DNA of 64,000 bases, from contig CANBHY010000006.1 in NCBI GenBank assembly GCA_947368535.1, forward strand, positions 62,001 to 126,000, written 5' to 3'. The notes beneath the pieces were generated by a model that saw nothing but the letters and a program-made list of their open reading frames with translations, was not told where the DNA came from and made no database searches. Within the stretch, counting starts at the first letter, position 1. The number at the start of each line of letters is the position of its first letter. The translations under genes and the position numbers were made by a program. Shown in pieces: positions 1 to 9,163 of the stretch. This stretch comes from an uncultured Clostridium sp. (GTDB taxonomy: Bacteria > Bacillota > Clostridia > TANB77 > CAG-508).

Positions 1-135
1 ACATATTGTATCCAAATGGCGATGAAACTTGGAGTAAGCCCAGAAGAAATTGTTTTGAAAAAATTAGATAAAACTAAAAAGAAATATCCTGTTGAAAAAT
101 CTAAAGGAGTAAGTACAAAATATAATAAATTATAA
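1..135 (+). CDS. MazG-like nucleotide pyrophosphohydrolase, C-terminal end (partial)
   Basis: Only the last 44 codons are present, in frame from base 1 to the TAA at 133-135. The tail carries a K-K-x-Y-P-V-E-K-S-K-G segment followed by S-T-K-Y, which is the usual C-terminal signature of small MazG/dCTP-pyrophosphatase-type enzymes that hydrolyse non-canonical or surplus NTPs. The metal-binding helices of the family would lie upstream of the window and cannot be checked. The GNAT gene starts 13 bases downstream on the same strand, so the two are probably co-transcribed. Confidence 0.7.
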   Translation, partial: TYCIQMAMKLGVSPEEIVLKKLDKTKKKYPVEKSKGVSTKYNKL

Positions 136-148
136 TATAGGAGTTGTT

Positions 149-616
149 ATGAATATTGTAATAAGAAAAGCTACTTTAGAAGATTTAAGACAAGTACAAG
201 ATTTAAATTATAAGTTGTTTGATTTTGAGTATAAGAACTTTGATTCATCTTTAAATATGGGATGGACTTTTTCAGAAGAGGGCGAGAAATATTTTAGAAA
301 AGTTATTGAAAAAGGAACTGTTTGGCTTGCTGTAGATGATGATAAAATAATTGGTTATTTAGCAGGAATTATGAAATCATATAACAGTATTAATGCTAAA
401 AGTGCAGAGTTAGATAATTTTTATATAGAAGAAAAATATCGAAGACTTGGTATAGGTAAAAGACTAGTAAATGAATATAAAGAATATTGTAAAAATAAAG
501 GTGTATATACTATATATGTAACAGCAAATGCTAAAAACAAAAATGCTAGAAGTTTTTATCAAGCTAGTGGTTTTAATGATGAATATGAAGTAACATATAA
601 AATGAAAATAGATTAG
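149..616 (+). CDS. GNAT family N-acetyltransferase
   Basis: A 155-residue single-domain acetyltransferase that should transfer an acetyl group from acetyl-CoA to an amine; the substrate cannot be predicted. The acetyl-CoA loop R-R-L-G-I-G-K-R-L lies near residues 97-105, preceded by the expected beta-4 strand (L-D-N-F-Y-I) and followed by N-A-R-S-F-Y-x-x-x-G-F near residues 130-140, the usual motif-B end. Full family length. The start follows a GGAG-like site (TAGGAGTTGTT). It sits between a MazG-like gene and a PHP gene with 12-13-base gaps, so it is one member of a small operon of general metabolic or repair enzymes. Confidence 0.85.
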   Translation: MNIVIRKATLEDLRQVQDLNYKLFDFEYKNFDSSLNMGWTFSEEGEKYFRKVIEKGTVWLAVDDDKIIGYLAGIMKSYNSINAKSAELDNFYIEEKYRRLGIGKRLVNEYKEYCKNKGVYTIYVTANAKNKNARSFYQASGFNDEYEVTYKMKID

Positions 617-628
617 GAGAAATAGAGT

Positions 629-1501
629 ATGATAGATATACATATGCATACAGTATATTCTGATGGTGATAAAACTGTTGAAGAAGTTTTGAAAATGTGT
701 GAAGAAAAGAAATTAGAATATATATCTATAACAGATCATGATACGTGTAAGCAGTATGAAGATGAAGCTTTAAAAAATAATAAAGTTTTTACAGGTAAAA
801 TTATAAAGGGTACTGAATTACATGCGAGATTTGAAGATAAAAATATAGAAATATTAGGTTATGGGATAGATACAAATATAATTACTGAATGGACAAAAAA
901 ATATTATTCTGATGAAAAGTTAAGAGAACAACAAGTAATATGTTATAAAAGAATGTTAGAAATATTTGATAAACATGGAATTATATATGATGAGACTAAA
1001 TTTAAAAGACCAGAAAAACCAACCGATTATGTTGAACAACCTATCTACTGGGAAATTATAAAAAATGAGAAAAACCGAAAAATATTGGGAGAGTTTGCAG
1101 AATCTTTTACATTATTTTTTAGAAAAGGATTGGCTAATCCTAATAGTAGCTATTTTATGAATCATATAGAATTTAGACCACCATATAAAGAAGTCATAGA
1201 TATTATTCACCAGGCTGGAGGAAAAGCTTTTTTAGCACATCCTTTTGAATATAAATTTGATGATACTATGAAATTTATAGATGATTTAAGAAAAGAAGCG
1301 GAACTAGATGGAATAGAGTGCTTTCATCCATCATCAGCAGATGATGACAAAAAAGACATATTAGTAGATTACGCTAGAAAAAACAACTTATATATTAGTG
1401 GTGGTAGTGATTATCATGGAAGTCCAAAACCAGATTTACAAATAGGCGTTGGAAGAGGAAATTTAAATATTTCAAAAGAGATTATTGAAGAATGGATTTA
1501 G
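629..1501 (+). CDS. PHP-domain phosphoesterase
   Basis: A 290-residue stand-alone PHP protein. The N-terminus has the metal-binding I-D-x-H-M-H-T...S-D-G-D pattern (residues 2-14) and I-T-D-H-D-T near residue 36; later H-P-F (about residue 205) and G-S-D-Y-H-G-S (about residue 258) supply the remaining ligands. PHP proteins of this size hydrolyse phosphomonoesters such as 3',5'-nucleotide bisphosphates or histidinol phosphate. The sequence does not say which, so the substrate is left open. It overlaps the beginning of the open frame of the NUDIX gene and clearly belongs to the same operon. Confidence 0.8.
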   Translation: MIDIHMHTVYSDGDKTVEEVLKMCEEKKLEYISITDHDTCKQYEDEALKNNKVFTGKIIKGTELHARFEDKNIEILGYGIDTNIITEWTKKYYSDEKLREQQVICYKRMLEIFDKHGIIYDETKFKRPEKPTDYVEQPIYWEIIKNEKNRKILGEFAESFTLFFRKGLANPNSSYFMNHIEFRPPYKEVIDIIHQAGGKAFLAHPFEYKFDDTMKFIDDLRKEAELDGIECFHPSSADDDKKDILVDYARKNNLYISGGSDYHGSPKPDLQIGVGRGNLNISKEIIEEWI

Positions 1502-1512
1502 GAGAGTGTTTA

Positions 1513-1992
1513 ATGGAAAAGAAAGTTAGAAAAGCTGTTAAATGTTTTTTAATAAGAAACAATAAAGTAGTAGTTACTAAATATAAAGCTGGAAATAGAA
1601 AAGAAGGTTATTATGATATTCCTGGTGGAAAAATTGAAGAAGGTGAAACACCAGAAGACACTGTAAAAAGAGAATTTAAAGAAGAAACAGGAATGATGGT
1701 TAAAGAATTAAAACATAAAGGAGTTATAATAACAGAATATCCGGATAGAATATTTACTTTTGAAACTTTTATTACGGATTCTAGCGAAGGTGAACCACAA
1801 GAGTTTGAAGAAAATACATCAGAATGGATTGAAATTGAAGAATTACTTAAGAAAGAAAAGCTTTTATCTAATATAATGATGTTAGATAGATTTTTTATTA
1901 AAGGATTATTGGATAATACTTCTAATTTTGAAATACATATTTGTGTAAATGAGGATGAAGAAATTTTGAATGTAGAATATAAAATAATTTAA
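1513..1992 (+). CDS. NUDIX hydrolase
   Basis: 159 residues. The full Nudix box (G-x5-E-x7-R-E-F-K-E-E-T-G) is present around residues 40-62 and provides the Mg2+ site for cleaving a nucleoside diphosphate linked to another moiety. The open frame extends seven codons upstream to an ATG at 1492, but the AGGAGAG site at 1500-1506 fits the ATG at 1513, so that start is used. The last 40 residues continue past the Nudix fold without a recognised domain. Last gene of the operon: a strong hairpin follows directly. Confidence 0.85.
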   Translation: MEKKVRKAVKCFLIRNNKVVVTKYKAGNRKEGYYDIPGGKIEEGETPEDTVKREFKEETGMMVKELKHKGVIITEYPDRIFTFETFITDSSEGEPQEFEENTSEWIEIEELLKKEKLLSNIMMLDRFFIKGLLDNTSNFEIHICVNEDEEILNVEYKII

Positions 1993-2006
1993 AATAAAAA
2001 AGAGAA

Positions 2007-2040
2007 GACCCCGCAATCACTTAAGATGCGGGGCCTTTTT
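2007..2040. terminator. Bidirectional rho-independent terminator
   Basis: CCCCGCA (2009-2015) pairs perfectly with TGCGGGG (2027-2033) around an 11-base loop and is followed by TTTTT on the + strand; the minus strand also reads into a T-rich run. It separates the + strand NUDIX operon from the convergent minus-strand gene at 2114-2470. Confidence 0.9.
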
Positions 2041-2113
2041 GACAGGAAATCAATTGATTAGTGATGGGTTTACGTTGTTGCTTTTTTGCTCTTTGATTGA
2101 CGGTGTTTACGTC

Positions 2114-2470
2114 TTACTGAGCTTCAGTTCCGCTGGCTGCTTCTTTAGCTTCAGCGGCAGCTTTCCTGTTGTACGCTTCGGCCGTGAGCCAGAGGAAATT
2201 TCCGGTGCTGATGGGGACCTGCTCGGCGTTGAGCTTACGGATCATGTCCTCCAGAACGAAGGGACCTTCCGGGATGCTCACGTTGGCCTTTTCCCAAGAG
2301 ATGTTATATTTCACACATCCCTTAGAAGGGCTACGTTCGCCAGTAGGGGTGAGCACCAGCCCGCCGTTGCGGAGCCGCTTAGCGGTGTTTCCCCAGACAA
2401 AAAGTGCTGTACTATATGCGCCTTTTTCAGCAGCATATTCCAATCGATCGTCAATGGTAATAGGATTCAT
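2114..2470 (-). CDS. Small protein of unknown function, atypically GC-rich
   Basis: 118 residues if started at the ATG at 2470. AGGAGGT lies 7 bases upstream of it, whereas the ATG nine bases further upstream sits too close to that site. I do not recognise the family. The sequence is soluble, begins M-N-P-I-T-I-D-D-R-L-E-Y-A-A, has no signal peptide or membrane segment, and ends in an Ala/Glu-rich tail (residues about 98-118) that is probably helical. Codon use (GCC, CTG, CGG, GTG) differs sharply from all neighbours. It has its own promoter (minus strand) and shares a terminator with the NUDIX operon. The opposite strand is also open here but lacks a ribosome site. Probably acquired horizontally. 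Confidence 0.65.
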   Translation of the reverse strand: MNPITIDDRLEYAAEKGAYSTALFVWGNTAKRLRNGGLVLTPTGERSPSKGCVKYNISWEKANVSIPEGPFVLEDMIRKLNAEQVPISTGNFLWLTAEAYNRKAAAEAKEAASGTEAQ

Positions 2471-2488
2471 ATCCATACCTCCTGTTCT

Positions 2489-2518
2489 ATTATAAACAAT
2501 CAACGATTTTTCTGTCAG
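2489..2518 (-). promoter_or_regulatory. SigA-type promoter for the minus-strand gene
   Basis: On the minus strand CTGACA (2518-2513) is followed after 18 bases by a perfect TATAAT (2494-2489). It lies just upstream of the AGGAGGT site of the gene ending at 2114. Confidence 0.7.
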
Positions 2519-2674
2519 TTCCTAGAATAGGTACACAAATTACGAGTGTCCTTTATTCAAAATGGAACTTTTAATATTATATCACAAACATATGTAGAAG
2601 TAAATATGTTATGGTAACTTTGAGATAAATAGAAAAAATATAAAACAAAAGTTTGATTTTTTTATTTAAAAGTA

Positions 2675-2703
2675 ATGACAACTAAGTGAAAGTATGATAA
2701 AAT
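2675..2703 (+). promoter_or_regulatory. Probable uvrA promoter
   Basis: ATGACA (2675-2680), a 17-base spacer and TAAAAT (2698-2703) give an acceptable SigA promoter 52 bases before the uvrA start. I saw no LexA-like box in this stretch. The rest of 2471-2754 holds only the divergent minus-strand promoter. Confidence 0.5.
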
Positions 2704-2754
2704 ACAAAACTGTGTAGTAATAAAATTTATATTAAAGTTTGGGGGAAATATATA

Positions 2755-5577
2755 ATGAATAACTCTATTGTTATAAAGGGAGCAAAAGAACATAATTTAA
2801 AAAATATTAGTTTAGAAATACCTAGAGATAAATTAGTAGTTATTACAGGACTTTCAGGTTCTGGAAAATCATCATTAGCTTTTGATACTTTATATGCAGA
2901 AGGTCAAAGAAGATATGTTGAAAGTCTTTCTTCATATGCTAGACAGTTCTTAGGATTAATGGAGAAACCAGATGTTGAAAGTATTGAAGGACTTTCTCCA
3001 GCTATATCAATAGATCAAAAAACAACATCAAAAAATCCACGTTCTACAGTCGGAACTGTTACAGAAATATATGATTTTATTCGTTTACTTTATGCTAGAA
3101 TAGGAGTTCCATATTGTCCTAAATGTGGTAAAAAAATAGAAAAGCAAACTATAGATCAAATAGTAGATAATATATTAGAGCTACCAGAAGGAACAAAAAT
3201 TCAAGTACTAGCACCAGTTATCAGAGGAAAGAAGGGTGAATATGTAAAACTATTAGAAGATTTCCAAAAAGATGGATTTGTTAGAGCTAGAATTGATGGG
3301 AAAATGTATGAAATTTCTGATGATATAGAAATTGATAGAAAGAAAAAACATAATATTGATATTATTGTTGATAGATTAGTTGTAAAAGAAGACATAAGAA
3401 ATCGATTAACAGAGTCAGTAGAAACAGCTTTAAAATATGCTAATAACTTAGTTACAATTGATGCGGTAGGTGTAGGTGAAAAAATATATAGTCAAAATTA
3501 TGCTTGTCCTGATTGTGGAATAAGTTTTGAAGAACTAAGTCCAAGGATGTTTTCATTTAATAATCCACAAGGTGCTTGCCCAGAGTGTACAGGTATTGGA
3601 TATTTAATGAGAATGGATGAAGATTTAATCATTCCAGATAAAAATAAAACTTTATATGATGGAGTTAAAGCTTTTGGTTCGAGTACTATGAAAAAAAGTG
3701 AAACTATGGCAAAAATGTATTTTGAATCTATAGCTAAATATTATGGTGTTGATATTAGCAAACCAATTAAAAAACTTCCTCGTGAGTTTTTAGATAAAAT
3801 TTTATATGGTACAGGTGATGATATTATAGATTTTAGATATACTTCATCTGTAGGAACTAGAAATTTTAGTAGTTCTTTTGAAGGGGTTATTCCTACATTA
3901 GACAGACGTTATAGAGAAACAAAATCTCAAGGTATGAGAGATTTTTATGAAATGTATATGAGTGAAAAACCATGTAATACATGTCATGGTGCTAGACTTA
4001 AGGAAGAAGTTTTATCTGTTAAAGTAGGAGATAAGAATATTAATGAACTTACAGATATGCCTATAAATGAGATAAAAAAATATCTTGAAAACTTAGACTT
4101 ATCTAAAAAAGATAGAATGATTGCTGATCAAATATTTAGAGAACTTACAACAAGATTACAATTTTTAATAGATGTAGGTCTTTCATATTTAACATTATCT
4201 AGATCAGCTGGAACTTTATCAGGTGGCGAAGCTCAAAGAATTCGTTTAGCAACTCAAATTGGTTCAGGACTTAGTGGAGTATTATATATATTAGATGAAC
4301 CTAGTATAGGATTACATCAAAGGGATAATGATAGATTATTAGCAACACTTAGAAAACTAAGAGATTTAGGAAATACTTTAGTTGTTGTTGAACATGATGA
4401 AGATACTATGTATGCAGCAGATCAAATTATAGATATAGGTCCAGGTCCTGGTGTTCATGGTGGAAATGTTATAGCACAAGGAACTGCTGATGAAATAAAG
4501 TTAATACCTGAATCTATTACAGGACAATATTTAAGTGGTAAAAAGAAAATTGTAGTACCTAAAAAAAGAAGAAAATCAAATGGAAAAAGTATAGAAATTG
4601 TAGGTGCTTCAGAACATAACTTGAAAAATGTAAAGGTTAAGTTTCCATTAGGAGTTTTTAACTGTGTAACAGGTATTTCTGGTTCTGGAAAGAGTACATT
4701 AGTAAATGAAGTTTTATATAATTATTTAGCTAGACAACTATATAAATCAAATTTAAAACCAGGAAAATGTGAAGAAATTAAAGGTGTAGAAAATATTGAT
4801 AAAATAATAAATATAGACCAATCACCAATAGGTAGAACTCCACGTTCAAATCCTGCTACATATACAGGTGTATTTGATACGATTAGAGACATTTTTGCTA
4901 ATACAAACGAAGCTAAAATGCATGGTTATCAAAAAGGAAGATTTAGTTTTAATGTTCCTGGCGGAAGATGTGAGGCTTGTCAAGGTGATGGTATTATAAA
5001 AATAGAGATGAACTTTTTACCTGATATATATGTTCCTTGCGAAGTATGTCATGGAAAAAGATATAATAGAGAAACATTAGAAGCAAAATATAAAGGAAAG
5101 AGTATATCTGATGTTTTAGAGATGACAGTTGAAGAAGCTTTAGAGTTCTTTTCAAACATTCCTAAAATCAAAACTAAAATGCAAACATTGTATGATGTTG
5201 GTTTGGGATATATAAAACTTGGACAACCTTCTACAACACTATCAGGAGGAGAGGCTCAAAGAGTAAAACTTGCTACAGAACTTTCCAAAAGAGCTACAGG
5301 AAAGACATTGTATATTTTAGATGAACCAACAACAGGGCTTCATATAGATGATGTTCATAGATTAGTTGATATTTTACAAAGGCTTGTTGATACAGGAAAT
5401 ACGATTATAGTTATTGAACATAATTTAGATTTAATTAAAACAGCTGATCATATTATAGATTTGGGACCAGAAGGAGGAGAAGCTGGAGGTAGAATTGTTG
5501 CTATTGGTACACCTGAACAAATTTCAAGAAATACTGAATCAGAGACAGGAAAATTCTTAAAAAAATATCTAGAATAA
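2755..5577 (+). CDS. uvrA: Excinuclease ABC subunit A
   Basis: A 940-residue UvrA, normal length, the damage-recognition ATPase of nucleotide excision repair. It contains two ABC modules: Walker A G-L-S-G-S-G-K-S at 32-39 with signature L-S-G-G-E-A-Q-R near 488, and Walker [10 protein letters not shown] near 641 with L-S-G-G-E-A-Q-R near 829. Zinc-binding cysteine pairs sit near 121 (C-P-K-C), 251/277 (C-P-D-C...C-P-E-C) and 740/766 (C-E-A-C...C-E-V-C). GGGGGAA precedes the ATG. The partner uvrB is not in the window, so the gene appears to be transcribed alone or with the solenoid gene downstream. Confidence 0.98.
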   Translation: MNNSIVIKGAKEHNLKNISLEIPRDKLVVITGLSGSGKSSLAFDTLYAEGQRRYVESLSSYARQFLGLMEKPDVESIEGLSPAISIDQKTTSKNPRSTVGTVTEIYDFIRLLYARIGVPYCPKCGKKIEKQTIDQIVDNILELPEGTKIQVLAPVIRGKKGEYVKLLEDFQKDGFVRARIDGKMYEISDDIEIDRKKKHNIDIIVDRLVVKEDIRNRLTESVETALKYANNLVTIDAVGVGEKIYSQNYACPDCGISFEELSPRMFSFNNPQGACPECTGIGYLMRMDEDLIIPDKNKTLYDGVKAFGSSTMKKSETMAKMYFESIAKYYGVDISKPIKKLPREFLDKILYGTGDDIIDFRYTSSVGTRNFSSSFEGVIPTLDRRYRETKSQGMRDFYEMYMSEKPCNTCHGARLKEEVLSVKVGDKNINELTDMPINEIKKYLENLDLSKKDRMIADQIFRELTTRLQFLIDVGLSYLTLSRSAGTLSGGEAQRIRLATQIGSGLSGVLYILDEPSIGLHQRDNDRLLATLRKLRDLGNTLVVVEHDEDTMYAADQIIDIGPGPGVHGGNVIAQGTADEIKLIPESITGQYLSGKKKIVVPKKRRKSNGKSIEIVGASEHNLKNVKVKFPLGVFNCVTGISGSGKSTLVNEVLYNYLARQLYKSNLKPGKCEEIKGVENIDKIINIDQSPIGRTPRSNPATYTGVFDTIRDIFANTNEAKMHGYQKGRFSFNVPGGRCEACQGDGIIKIEMNFLPDIYVPCEVCHGKRYNRETLEAKYKGKSISDVLEMTVEEALEFFSNIPKIKTKMQTLYDVGLGYIKLGQPSTTLSGGEAQRVKLATELSKRATGKTLYILDEPTTGLHIDDVHRLVDILQRLVDTGNTIIVIEHNLDLIKTADHIIDLGPEGGEAGGRIVAIGTPEQISRNTESETGKFLKKYLE

Positions 5578-5683
5578 TATTTTGAAGTTATATAACTGTA
5601 TTAAAAAAGTAATATAAATGTAATCTTATAAAAATTATATTAGTGGTATACTATCATTGAAGTATAAAATGAGGTATATAGTG

Positions 5684-6646
5684 ATGAATTTATTTGAAAG
5701 GATTAAACGAATATTTTTTAAATCAAAAGTTAAAGCATTACCATCAGAATCAACAGATATACAAAAAATAGTTTTGCTTGCTACTCGTGAGCGTGATTCG
5801 AAAAAAGTTTTAGAGATTTTAACTAATCATTCACAGTTTATGAAATCATCTGATATTATTCAAATAATTTCGCATTTACCTATGAAAAATAGAATTGAAG
5901 CTATTAGAATATCAAATAAGTATATTACGCCATATGATTTGGCTGAATTGTCAGTAAAAAAACTTAATTATGAAGGAAAAATACAAATTTTGCAAGAATT
6001 CGAAAATAGATTAGATTTAGAAGATATATATCAGCTGTTTAATAGTATTACACCTGATCAAAGATTTAATGCTTTAAAAAAATGTGCAGATAGATTTGAT
6101 CCAGTTGGAATGGCTGAAATAATTGATAGGTACATACCTTTATACGAAAGATTAGATGCTTTAAATATGTATCGAAATAGTTTAGATGGTTCAGCAAAAG
6201 CTGCAATTATTCAAAACTTGGATGACAATAGAAAAGTTAGTGCTTTAAAAACATATGCTAAAGAAATAAATAAAACAGATTTGGAAGATATTGTTTGTAA
6301 TACAAGAGAAGATAAAATTCCAGATGCTTTAAATGTTGTATATAATTATTTATCTGCAGGGCAAATTGCTGATATAATTAGATATAATGTATCAGAAAAA
6401 AGAAAACTTGAAATGTTATATAAATGTTGTTATAAACTAGATTCTGCAATAATTTCTGATTTAATAAAGTTTACAGTTCCACAGGAAAGCAGAGAAGAAG
6501 CTTTGATTGCATTACAAAATAGAATGGATAAAACAAATGTAGGAGAAGTTTTTCAGTTTTGTACAAAAAGTTTAAGTGTTTTTCAAAAAATACAACATAA
6601 CCTTGATCCTGAAGATGTAGAGTATTTTAAAAATAATATAGAATAA
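5684..6646 (+). CDS. Cytoplasmic alpha-solenoid repeat protein of unknown function
   Basis: 320 residues from the ATG at 5684, which is 8 bases after GAGGT; an earlier in-frame ATG at 5657 has no ribosome site. After a short basic N-terminus (N-L-F-E-R-I-K-R-I-F) the whole protein is built from a degenerate helical repeat of about 30 residues: an I/L-x-x-I/L helix (for example D-I-Y-Q-L, M-A-E-I-I, Q-I-A-D-I-I), a short turn, then R-x-x-A-L or K-x-x-x-L followed by a helix. At least eight copies can be followed. There is no signal peptide, membrane segment or catalytic motif. This resembles HEAT/TPR-type scaffolds in layout only. A terminator follows directly. Confidence 0.75.
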   Translation: MNLFERIKRIFFKSKVKALPSESTDIQKIVLLATRERDSKKVLEILTNHSQFMKSSDIIQIISHLPMKNRIEAIRISNKYITPYDLAELSVKKLNYEGKIQILQEFENRLDLEDIYQLFNSITPDQRFNALKKCADRFDPVGMAEIIDRYIPLYERLDALNMYRNSLDGSAKAAIIQNLDDNRKVSALKTYAKEINKTDLEDIVCNTREDKIPDALNVVYNYLSAGQIADIIRYNVSEKRKLEMLYKCCYKLDSAIISDLIKFTVPQESREEALIALQNRMDKTNVGEVFQFCTKSLSVFQKIQHNLDPEDVEYFKNNIE

Positions 6647-6675
6647 AAGCTACTTTTTTATAAAGTAGCTTTTTA
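6645..6675. terminator. Bidirectional terminator
   Basis: AAAAGCTACTTT pairs with AAAGTAGCTTTT, followed by T/A runs on both strands. It lies between the solenoid gene and the convergent 23-codon minus-strand ORF, serving both. Confidence 0.8.
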
Positions 6676-6692
6676 AAATAAATTAATAATAA

Positions 6693-6764
6693 TTAGTCGT
6701 TATTATTGTTGTTATTATTTGATGAATTCTTTTTAGATTGTTTATTCTTTTTTTCTTTACTCAT
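6693..6764 (-). CDS. 23-residue Lys/Asn-rich peptide
   Basis: A short ORF with a perfect GGAGGT site (6776-6771 on the minus strand) six bases before its ATG. The product starts M-S-K-E-K-K-N-K and ends in seven consecutive asparagines and an aspartate, so it is very basic at the N-terminal half and uncharged and disordered at the end. No membrane segment or cysteine. The strong ribosome site, clean stop and downstream hairpin argue that it is translated, but composition in such AT-rich DNA makes false ORFs likely, and no function can be given. Confidence 0.5.
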   Translation of the reverse strand: MSKEKKNKQSKKNSSNNNNNNND

Positions 6765-6859
6765 AAAAACACCTCCAGAGTCTTTAAAGCTAAAAAGCTT
6801 TATTTAAATATATTTTTTCAAATTTATATAAAATTATTCATCTTTGTAAAAAAATGTAG

Positions 6860-6865
6860 TATAAT
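6860..6865 (+). promoter_or_regulatory. -10 element of the cytidylate-kinase-like/murD transcript
   Basis: A perfect TATAAT 42 bases before the ATG at 6907. The -35 position 17 bases upstream (TTCATC) is poor, so the promoter may be weak or activated. Confidence 0.4.
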
Positions 6866-6906
6866 ACATTTTGTAGTTTGGAATATAAACTAAAAACGGA
6901 GGAAAT

Positions 6907-7590
6907 ATGGGAAAAAATTTAGTTATAGGAATAGAAGGATTAGTTGGAACAGGAAAAACATCAATATGTAAAGAACTTTTAAAATATATTCCAAATTCAA
7001 TTGTTTTACATGCAGGAAATGTGTACAGAGCAATTACATATCAAATAATAAAGGAAAACATTCCTTTTGAAAAAATGAAATCAGTAGATTTAAAAAAGTT
7101 ATTTGAAAAATTTGAGATTTCTATCAAAATTGAAGATGGTGAAAGTGTTGTTTATGCTCATGGAAAAAAGATTGATGATAGTGAATTACAATCATTAGAA
7201 AATTCAATGGCAGTTTCAAAAATTTCTAATATGGCGAGTAATGATAATGCTTACAAGATAGTAAGAGAATATATTAGATATTATAATAAAGATTATAATA
7301 TAATTTTTTCTGGAAGAGATACAATAAAAATTTATCCAGAAATTGATTATCATTTTTTCCTTAAAGCAGATATAGATAAAAGAGCAAAATGGAAAACTAA
7401 GCAATATGATGATAAAGCTGATGAAAAAAAGGTAAAAGAAAATATATTAAAAAGAGATGAACTACAAGAAAAAAGTGGTTATTATGAGATATATAATAAT
7501 ACTATTGTTATAGATGTATCTGATTCAAAGAGTGTAGAAGAGTCAACAAAAATGGTGTTAAAGAATATAATAATTAATGGAAAGGAATAA
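6907..7590 (+). CDS. Cytidylate-kinase-like P-loop nucleotide kinase
   Basis: 227 residues, about the length of bacterial CMP kinase. The P-loop G-L-V-G-T-G-K-T-S lies near residues 11-19; further on are F-S-G-R-D-T-I and F-F-L-K-A-D-I-D-K-R-A near residues 137-160, matching the G-R-D-I and lid-region pattern of CMP kinases, and R-D-E-L near 179. It is diverged from typical Cmk (for example G-R-D-T instead of G-R-D-I-G-T), so it may be the cell's CMP kinase or a relative with another substrate. murD starts 4 bases after its stop. Confidence 0.75.
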   Translation: MGKNLVIGIEGLVGTGKTSICKELLKYIPNSIVLHAGNVYRAITYQIIKENIPFEKMKSVDLKKLFEKFEISIKIEDGESVVYAHGKKIDDSELQSLENSMAVSKISNMASNDNAYKIVREYIRYYNKDYNIIFSGRDTIKIYPEIDYHFFLKADIDKRAKWKTKQYDDKADEKKVKENILKRDELQEKSGYYEIYNNTIVIDVSDSKSVEESTKMVLKNIIINGKE

Positions 7591-7594
7591 TAGC

Positions 7595-9004
7595 ATGGAA
7601 TTTGTAAATGAAAAATTAAATGAGTTTAATCAGTACTTAAGTGGTAAAAAAGTTGCTATTATTGGACTTGGAACTAGTAATGTACCTCTAATAGAATATA
7701 TGAGAAAATATAAGGCAAATGTTACTGTTTTTGATAATAGAAATATCGATGATATTGATAAATCAATAATGGATAAAGTTGTAGAACATGGAATGACTTT
7801 TTCAATAGGACATGATTATTTATCAAAATTAAAAGGATTTGATTTGATTTTTCGTTCACCTAGTTGTTTGCCAAATCGAAAAGAATTAATAGAGGAAGCC
7901 AAAAGAGGAGCAATTGTTACAACTGAAATAGAAATGCTTTTAGAGCTTGCTCCATGTAAAATTATTGGTATTACAGGAAGTGACGGAAAAACTACAACGA
8001 CAACTCTTACATATGAAATACTAAAAGCTAAAGGATATAATGTTTGGTTGGGTGGAAATATTGGAACACCTTTATTTACAAAGGTCTCTGAAATGTTACC
8101 AGAAGATATAGTTGTTTTAGAAATGAGCAGTTTTCAATTAATGAACATGAAAATAAGTCCTTCAATATCAGTAGTAACAAATGTTACACCAAATCATCTA
8201 GATTATCATACTGATTTAGAGGAATATACCGAAGCTAAAAAGGAAATCTTTAGACATCAAGATGAAAAAGGAATTTTAGTTTTAAATTATGATAATTTAG
8301 TTACTAGAGAATTTGCTAAAGAAGCAAATGGAGAAGTTATTTTCTTTAGTGATCAAGAAAGACTAGATAATGGTTATATAGTTGATGAGGGAACTATTAA
8401 ATTTTGCGAAAATAATTTAAGAAAACATATATTAAATGTAAAGGATGTAGCTTTAATTGGAAAGCATAATTATCAAAATATATGTGCAGCTTTAGCGGCT
8501 ACAAGAACTTTAGTTGATGAAATGACAGCTAAAAAAGTTGTTTCAGAGTTTGTAGGAGTTCACCATAGATTAGAGTTAGTTAAGAATAGTAATAAAAATG
8601 TGAAATGGTATAATGACTCAGCAAGTTCTAGCCCTACTAGAACGATATCAGGAATAAAAGCTTTTGATAAGAAAGTTGTTTTAATTGCTGGGGGATACGA
8701 TAAAAATTTAGATTATACACCAATTGGTGAGCCGATTGTTGATGGAGTTAAAACTTTAATACTAATGGGATCAACAAAATTGAAAATATATAAAGCTGTA
8801 ACAGATGAACTAGAAAAACAAAATAAGAAAATGGATATATATGAAGCATTTTCTTTAGAAGAAGCAATTGAGATAGCTGATGATGTGACTAAATCAGGAG
8901 ATATAGTTTTATTTTCACCTGCAAGTGCAAGTTTTGATATGTTTAAAAATGCATATGATAGAGGGGATAAGTTTAGAGCAGCTGTGCAAAGAAAAATTGA
9001 TTAA
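7595..9004 (+). CDS. murD: UDP-N-acetylmuramoyl-L-alanine--D-glutamate ligase
   Basis: 469 residues from the ATG at 7595, which has AAAGGAA 8 bases upstream; the earlier ATG at 7577 overlaps the previous gene and has no site. This cytoplasmic ATP-dependent ligase adds D-Glu to UDP-MurNAc-L-Ala in peptidoglycan synthesis. Visible motifs in order: N-terminal Rossmann G-L-G-T-S-N; ATP loop G-I-T-G-S-D-G-K-T-T-T; E-M-S-S-F-Q-L; T-N-V-T-P-N-H-L-D-Y-H; H-H-R-L-E; N-D-S-A-S-S-S-P; G-G-Y-D-K; and F-S-P-A-S-A-S-F-D near the end. Full length, followed by a perfect terminator. Confidence 0.96.
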   Translation: MEFVNEKLNEFNQYLSGKKVAIIGLGTSNVPLIEYMRKYKANVTVFDNRNIDDIDKSIMDKVVEHGMTFSIGHDYLSKLKGFDLIFRSPSCLPNRKELIEEAKRGAIVTTEIEMLLELAPCKIIGITGSDGKTTTTTLTYEILKAKGYNVWLGGNIGTPLFTKVSEMLPEDIVVLEMSSFQLMNMKISPSISVVTNVTPNHLDYHTDLEEYTEAKKEIFRHQDEKGILVLNYDNLVTREFAKEANGEVIFFSDQERLDNGYIVDEGTIKFCENNLRKHILNVKDVALIGKHNYQNICAALAATRTLVDEMTAKKVVSEFVGVHHRLELVKNSNKNVKWYNDSASSSPTRTISGIKAFDKKVVLIAGGYDKNLDYTPIGEPIVDGVKTLILMGSTKLKIYKAVTDELEKQNKKMDIYEAFSLEEAIEIADDVTKSGDIVLFSPASASFDMFKNAYDRGDKFRAAVQRKID

Positions 9005-9013
9005 TTATAGATA

Positions 9014-9052
9014 AATAAAGCATCTGATAGATTGTTACAGATGCTTTATTTG
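9014..9052 (+). terminator. murD terminator
   Basis: A perfect 13-bp stem, AATAAAGCATCTG (9014-9026) with CAGATGCTTTATT (9038-9050), ten bases after the murD stop. The region immediately after it is also the -35 of the next promoter. Confidence 0.9.
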
Positions 9053-9081
9053 TTTACAATTAAATGTATTTGTGTTATAAT
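9053..9081 (+). promoter_or_regulatory. Strong SigA promoter
   Basis: TTTACA (9053-9058), 17-base spacer, TATAAT (9076-9081). It drives the isolated membrane-protein gene at 9164 and starts directly after the murD terminator stem. Confidence 0.85.
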
Positions 9082-9163
9082 ATAAAAACTCTCATTTAAT
9101 GAAACACAATCAGGTCAACTGGCCTGTTCATCATAGATAATATACATCAAGGAGGTGTTCCAA

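Noticed and set aside
2039..2530. Long + strand ORF of 163 codons opposite the minus-strand gene
   Set aside because: No ribosome site or promoter on the + strand, it starts inside the terminator region, and the opposite frame has a proper promoter, AGGAGGT and start.
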